Shown piece after piece: positions 5,615-7,895 of a stretch of DNA of 7,895 nucleotides. This stretch comes from Oscillospiraceae bacterium (GTDB lineage: Bacteria; Bacillota; Clostridia; Oscillospirales; Oscillospiraceae): the NCBI GenBank assembly GCA_902766215.1, contig CACXCV010000185.1, forward strand, positions 1 to 7,895, in the 5' to 3' direction. Made by a program: the position numbers and the translations under genes. Each line of letters begins with the position of its first letter. Position 1 is the first letter of the stretch. The notes beneath the pieces were generated by a model, which was given only the letters and a program-made list of their open reading frames with translations, was not told the DNA's origin and made no database searches.

Positions 5615-5640
5615 ATCTGATATCTGGTATCCTATCAGAT
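5615..5640. promoter_or_regulatory. Probable operator: ATCTGATA-N10-TATCAGAT
   Basis: A perfect 8-bp inverted repeat (5615-5622 and 5633-5640) overlaps the -10 box of the DUF362 promoter and its predicted transcription start. Two 8-bp arms with centres 18 bases apart suit a dimeric helix-turn-helix repressor, and the position would block RNA polymerase. The regulator is not in the window. The repeat could alternatively form a weak, AT-rich hairpin, but that would serve no evident purpose at a promoter. Confidence 0.6.
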
Positions 5641-5656
5641 TTCGACGGCAAGTCAA
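5629..5656 (-). promoter_or_regulatory. DUF362 gene promoter
   Basis: On the minus strand TTGACT (5656-5651) and TAGGAT (5634-5629) are separated by 16 bases. Transcription would start near 5622, about 29 bases before the ATG at 5593. The -10 box lies inside a perfect inverted repeat. Confidence 0.6.
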
Positions 5657-5665
5657 GACCCAGTT

Positions 5666-6151
5666 TTATGGCGCTTCGAACACCGGCAGCGCCGGTGCAG
5701 CAAAGGTAAACACCGTCAGCAGCACCGCATAGACCGCTGCGGTCAGCAGCAGCGGCCCGGCCAGGCGCGCGGCCCGGGGGCTGCGGCCTGTGTGATATGC
5801 CAGCACAAAGCCCAGCGTCAGCGTCAGGTAATACAGCGTCAGATCGATTTCCAGGCCTGACACGCGAAAGCCGCTCCGGAGGGCATAGTGTGCGCCCAGC
5901 AGAATCAGCGGCATGACCAGCAGCGCAGCCAGATGCCCGGTCCAGGCCTGCCAGGGATGTTCCTCGCGGCGCACCAGCAGCCAAGCCGCACCCAGATAGG
6001 GCCAGAAGAGCAGCTTGAGATGCTCCCACACGCTTTCATTTACCGGGGCAAAGAGCGCCGTCAGGGGATTGGGCAGCCAGTTGTGCAGAAAGTGCAGCGC
6101 CGTCCCCGCCAGCGCCGCGCCAAGCCATGCCGCAATCCATCGCCTTGCCAT
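5666..6151 (-). CDS. DUF6512 family integral membrane protein
   Basis: A 161-aa protein of unknown function with about five predicted membrane helices at residues 5-22, 47-61, 72-90, 104-120 and 129-150. The conserved loop PVNESVWEHLKLLFWP at 36-51 matches my recollection of the DUF6512 family, widespread in Clostridia; this is recognition by motif, not a search. Charged residues RREEH (61-65) and TGRSPRAAR (121-129) fall in loops. The start at 6151 is supported by GGAGGTGAT (6166-6158), nearly a full anti-Shine-Dalgarno match, at normal spacing. The gene is divergent from the yfbR-like operon and may be co-transcribed with the DUF362 gene. No convincing promoter of its own was found in the 128-base divergent gap; a weak TTGTAA-N17-AGAATG is the best candidate. 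Confidence 0.82.
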   Translation of the reverse strand: MARRWIAAWLGAALAGTALHFLHNWLPNPLTALFAPVNESVWEHLKLLFWPYLGAAWLLVRREEHPWQAWTGHLAALLVMPLILLGAHYALRSGFRVSGLEIDLTLYYLTLTLGFVLAYHTGRSPRAARLAGPLLLTAAVYAVLLTVFTFAAPALPVFEAP

Positions 6152-6217
6152 ATGGACATCACCTCCGCTACAGCCTATGCGCGGCTGCTGCGCTGCATTC
6201 TTTGGCGAACCAGCCAG

Positions 6218-6246
6218 TTTACAACACTGTGCTGCTATGGTATGAT
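6218..6246 (+). promoter_or_regulatory. Promoter of the yfbR-like/ACT/DUF711 operon
   Basis: TTTACA at 6218-6223 and TATGAT at 6241-6246 are separated by 17 bases, each one base from consensus. Transcription would start near 6253, about 27 bases before the ATG at 6280. An imperfect dyad, ATGGTAT-G-ATACTAT (6237-6251), overlaps the -10 box. Confidence 0.75.
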
Positions 6247-6279
6247 ACTATTGAATACAGACAGAAAAGGGGCGGCAGT

Positions 6280-6861
6280 ATGGCAGAGGCGGCATTTTAT
6301 GCCATGCTTTCCCGGATGCGGTACATTGGCCGCTGGGGGCTGATGCACAACACGTTTTCAGAAAACATTCAGGAGCACAGCCACCAGGTGGCTGTGCTGG
6401 CGCACGCGCTGGCGCTGATCCGGCGGGAGGTGCTGCACCAGCCCGGGCCGGACCCGGAGCACTGCGCCGCGGCGGCGTTGTTTCACGACGCCTCCGAGAT
6501 CCTCACCGGGGACCTGCCCACGCCCATCAAGTATGACAATCCCGCCATTCAGGCAGCCTACCACCAGATTGAAGCGGCCAGCTGCCAGCGGCTGCTGGAC
6601 ATGCTCCCCCCGCTGCTGCGGGAGAGCTATGCTCCGCTGCTGGCCGGCGGCGATGGGGACACGCACCGGATCGTCAAAGCGGCGGACAAGCTTTCGGCCC
6701 ATATCAAGTGCATCGAGGAGCTGAAGGCGGGCAACAGCGAGTTTCAATCCGCTGCCGCGCAGACCCGCGCCGCGCTGGACGCCATGGCTCTGCCGGAGCT
6801 GGACTGGTTCATGCAGCACTGCCTGGCGGCATTTTCACTCAATCTGGACGAACTGAACTAG
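6280..6861 (+). CDS. yfbR: YfbR-like 5'-deoxynucleotidase (HD domain)
   Basis: A 193-aa HD-superfamily metal-dependent phosphohydrolase. E. coli YfbR removes phosphate from deoxynucleoside 5'-monophosphates and is about 199 aa. The likeness to YfbR is close along the whole length: R18-W19 in the GRWGLMHN segment, NIQEHSHQVAVLAHAL with metal ligand H33, FHDASEILTGDLPTPIKY with H69-D70, and the late ligand D136 in VKAADKL. KCIEELKAGNSEF and the C-terminal FSLNLDEL also match. All HD metal ligands are present, so it should be active in nucleotide-pool balance or salvage. The ATG at 6280-6282 has AAAAGGGG seven bases upstream. The gene is first in an operon, with the ACT gene starting 13 bases after its stop. 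Leucine codons are mostly CTG (19 of 25). Confidence 0.92.
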   Translation: MAEAAFYAMLSRMRYIGRWGLMHNTFSENIQEHSHQVAVLAHALALIRREVLHQPGPDPEHCAAAALFHDASEILTGDLPTPIKYDNPAIQAAYHQIEAASCQRLLDMLPPLLRESYAPLLAGGDGDTHRIVKAADKLSAHIKCIEELKAGNSEFQSAAAQTRAALDAMALPELDWFMQHCLAAFSLNLDELN

Positions 6862-6874
6862 GGAGGAACCGATT

Positions 6875-7144
6875 ATGCGCGCAATCGTCACCGTCGCCGG
6901 CCCGGACCGGGTTGGCATCATTGCGGAGGTCTGCACCCTGCTGGCCAAGCTGGGCGTCAATGTTCTGGACCTGAGCCAGACTATTATGGGCGGCTATTTT
7001 ACCATGACCATGCTGGTGGACACGGCCCAGGCCACCTGCTCGTTTGACGCCATCCGCGACGCCCTGATCGACAAGGGGCAGGATATGGCGCTGTCCATCC
7101 GCATCCAGCGGGAGGACATCTTCACCGCCATGCATCAGATCTGA
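6875..7144 (+). CDS. Small ACT-domain protein (UPF0237 type)
   Basis: An 89-aa protein that is almost entirely one ACT domain. MRAIVTVAGPDRVGIIAEVCTLLAKLGVNVLDLSQ has the typical beta strand, GPDRVGI turn and first helix, followed by the GGYFTMTMLVD strand. ACT domains usually bind amino acids or other small ligands as regulators. Stand-alone copies of this type commonly sit next to DUF711 genes, as here, so it may sense a ligand for that partner. GGGAGG lies just upstream of the ATG. The stop is 10 bases before the DUF711 start. The ligand is unknown. Confidence 0.92.
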   Translation: MRAIVTVAGPDRVGIIAEVCTLLAKLGVNVLDLSQTIMGGYFTMTMLVDTAQATCSFDAIRDALIDKGQDMALSIRIQREDIFTAMHQI

Positions 7145-7154
7145 GGTGCCGCAC

Positions 7155-7895
7155 ATGAATCATGCCGACATTCTTCAGACGCTGGACATGATCGACCACC
7201 AGCATCTGGATATCCGTACCATCACCATGGGCATCTCCCTGCGCGACTGCGCCCACCCCGACCCGGCCGAGTGCGCCCGCCGGATCTATGACAAAATCAC
7301 CCGCTGCGCCAAAGACCTGGTCGCCACCGGCGAGGCCATCGAGCGTGAATACGGCATCCCCATTGTCAACAAGCGCATTTCCGTCACCCCCATTTCCGAG
7401 GTGGCTGCCGCCTGTGACACCGAGGACTATGTGCCCTTTGCCGCCGCGCTGGATCAGGCGGCGCGCACCTGCGGTGTCAATTTTATCGGCGGCTTCTCCG
7501 CCCTGGTTCACAAGGGCATGACCGTGGCCGACCGCCGGCTGCTGGAGTCGATCCCACGCGCCCTGGCGGAGACCGAGCTGGTCTGCTCCAGCGTGAACGT
7601 GGCCACCACCCGCGCGGGCATCAACATGGACGCGGTGGCCCTGATGGGCCGCGTGGTCAAGCAGACCGCCCGGCTGACCGCCGACCGGGGCAGCCTGGGC
7701 TGTGCCAAGCTGGTGGTGTTTGCCAACGCAGTGGAGGACAACCCCTTTATGGCCGGCGCCTTCCATGGCGAGGGCGAGGGCGAGTGTGTGATCAACGTGG
7801 GCGTGTCCGGCCCCGGTGTGGTTCACAAGGCGCTGCAGGCCGTGCGGGGCGAGCCCTTCGACGTGGTGGCCGAAACGATTAAAAAGACTGCCTTC
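7155..7895 (+). CDS. DUF711/PFL family protein (UPF0210), 5' part
   Basis: The visible 247 codons run to the end of the window without a stop; the family is usually about 450 aa, so about 55 percent is shown. The start MNHADILQTLDMIDHQHLDIRTITMGISLRDC and the segments VNKRISVTPISEV, FIGGFSALVHKGMT, SVNVATTRAGINMDAV and GEGEGECVINVGVSGPGVV are typical of the family. Structural relatives resemble pyruvate formate-lyase folds, but no radical-enzyme activity is established and the biochemical role is unknown. The ATG at 7155 is preceded by GAGGTG (7143-7148), which overlaps the stop codon of the ACT gene. The tight coupling with the ACT gene is conserved in other Firmicutes, including streptococci (established gene order, from memory). 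Confidence 0.93.
   Translation, partial: MNHADILQTLDMIDHQHLDIRTITMGISLRDCAHPDPAECARRIYDKITRCAKDLVATGEAIEREYGIPIVNKRISVTPISEVAAACDTEDYVPFAAALDQAARTCGVNFIGGFSALVHKGMTVADRRLLESIPRALAETELVCSSVNVATTRAGINMDAVALMGRVVKQTARLTADRGSLGCAKLVVFANAVEDNPFMAGAFHGEGEGECVINVGVSGPGVVHKALQAVRGEPFDVVAETIKKTAF

Overview
The window is a dense, GC-rich bacterial segment. Strong Shine-Dalgarno sites, an SLH-domain protein, a DUF6512 membrane protein and an ACT/DUF711 gene pair suggest a GC-rich Clostridia lineage of the gut Oscillospirales type. That assignment is inference from gene content and composition, since no taxonomic marker such as rRNA is present.

Layout: (1) 1-707, minus strand: 5' two thirds of a Gfo/Idh/MocA NAD(P)-dependent oxidoreductase with its own promoter and a possible operator. 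(2) 708-937: a divergent intergenic region with four A-tracts in helical phase and a perfect-consensus promoter pointing right. (3) 938-1190: tRNA-Thr(UGU) and tRNA-Tyr(GUA), followed by a terminator hairpin and a second adjacent hairpin. (4) 1259-3041, plus strand: a two-gene unit encoding a small secreted three-SLH-repeat protein and, overlapping it by one base, an aminoglycoside-phosphotransferase-fold kinase. The unit ends in a strong terminator at 3048-3084. (5) 3101-6151, minus strand: a DUF6512 membrane protein, a DUF362 protein with two [4Fe-4S] motifs, and a stand-alone trpB. DUF362 and trpB each have their own consensus-like promoter. (6) 6218-7895, plus strand: a tight operon of a YfbR-like 5'-deoxynucleotidase, a small ACT-domain protein and the 5' part of a DUF711/PFL-family protein that runs off the end.

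Most genes are housekeeping or of known family. The items most worth a second look are the translationally coupled SLH/kinase pair, trpB without trpA behind a hairpin-containing leader, a perfect 8-bp inverted repeat over the DUF362 promoter, phased A-tracts upstream of the oxidoreductase promoter, and a sharp difference in leucine codon use across the tRNA locus. That last point may mark a transferred segment or an assembly join. No mobile element, CRISPR array or defence system was seen, and I cannot point to a clearly new multi-gene system.
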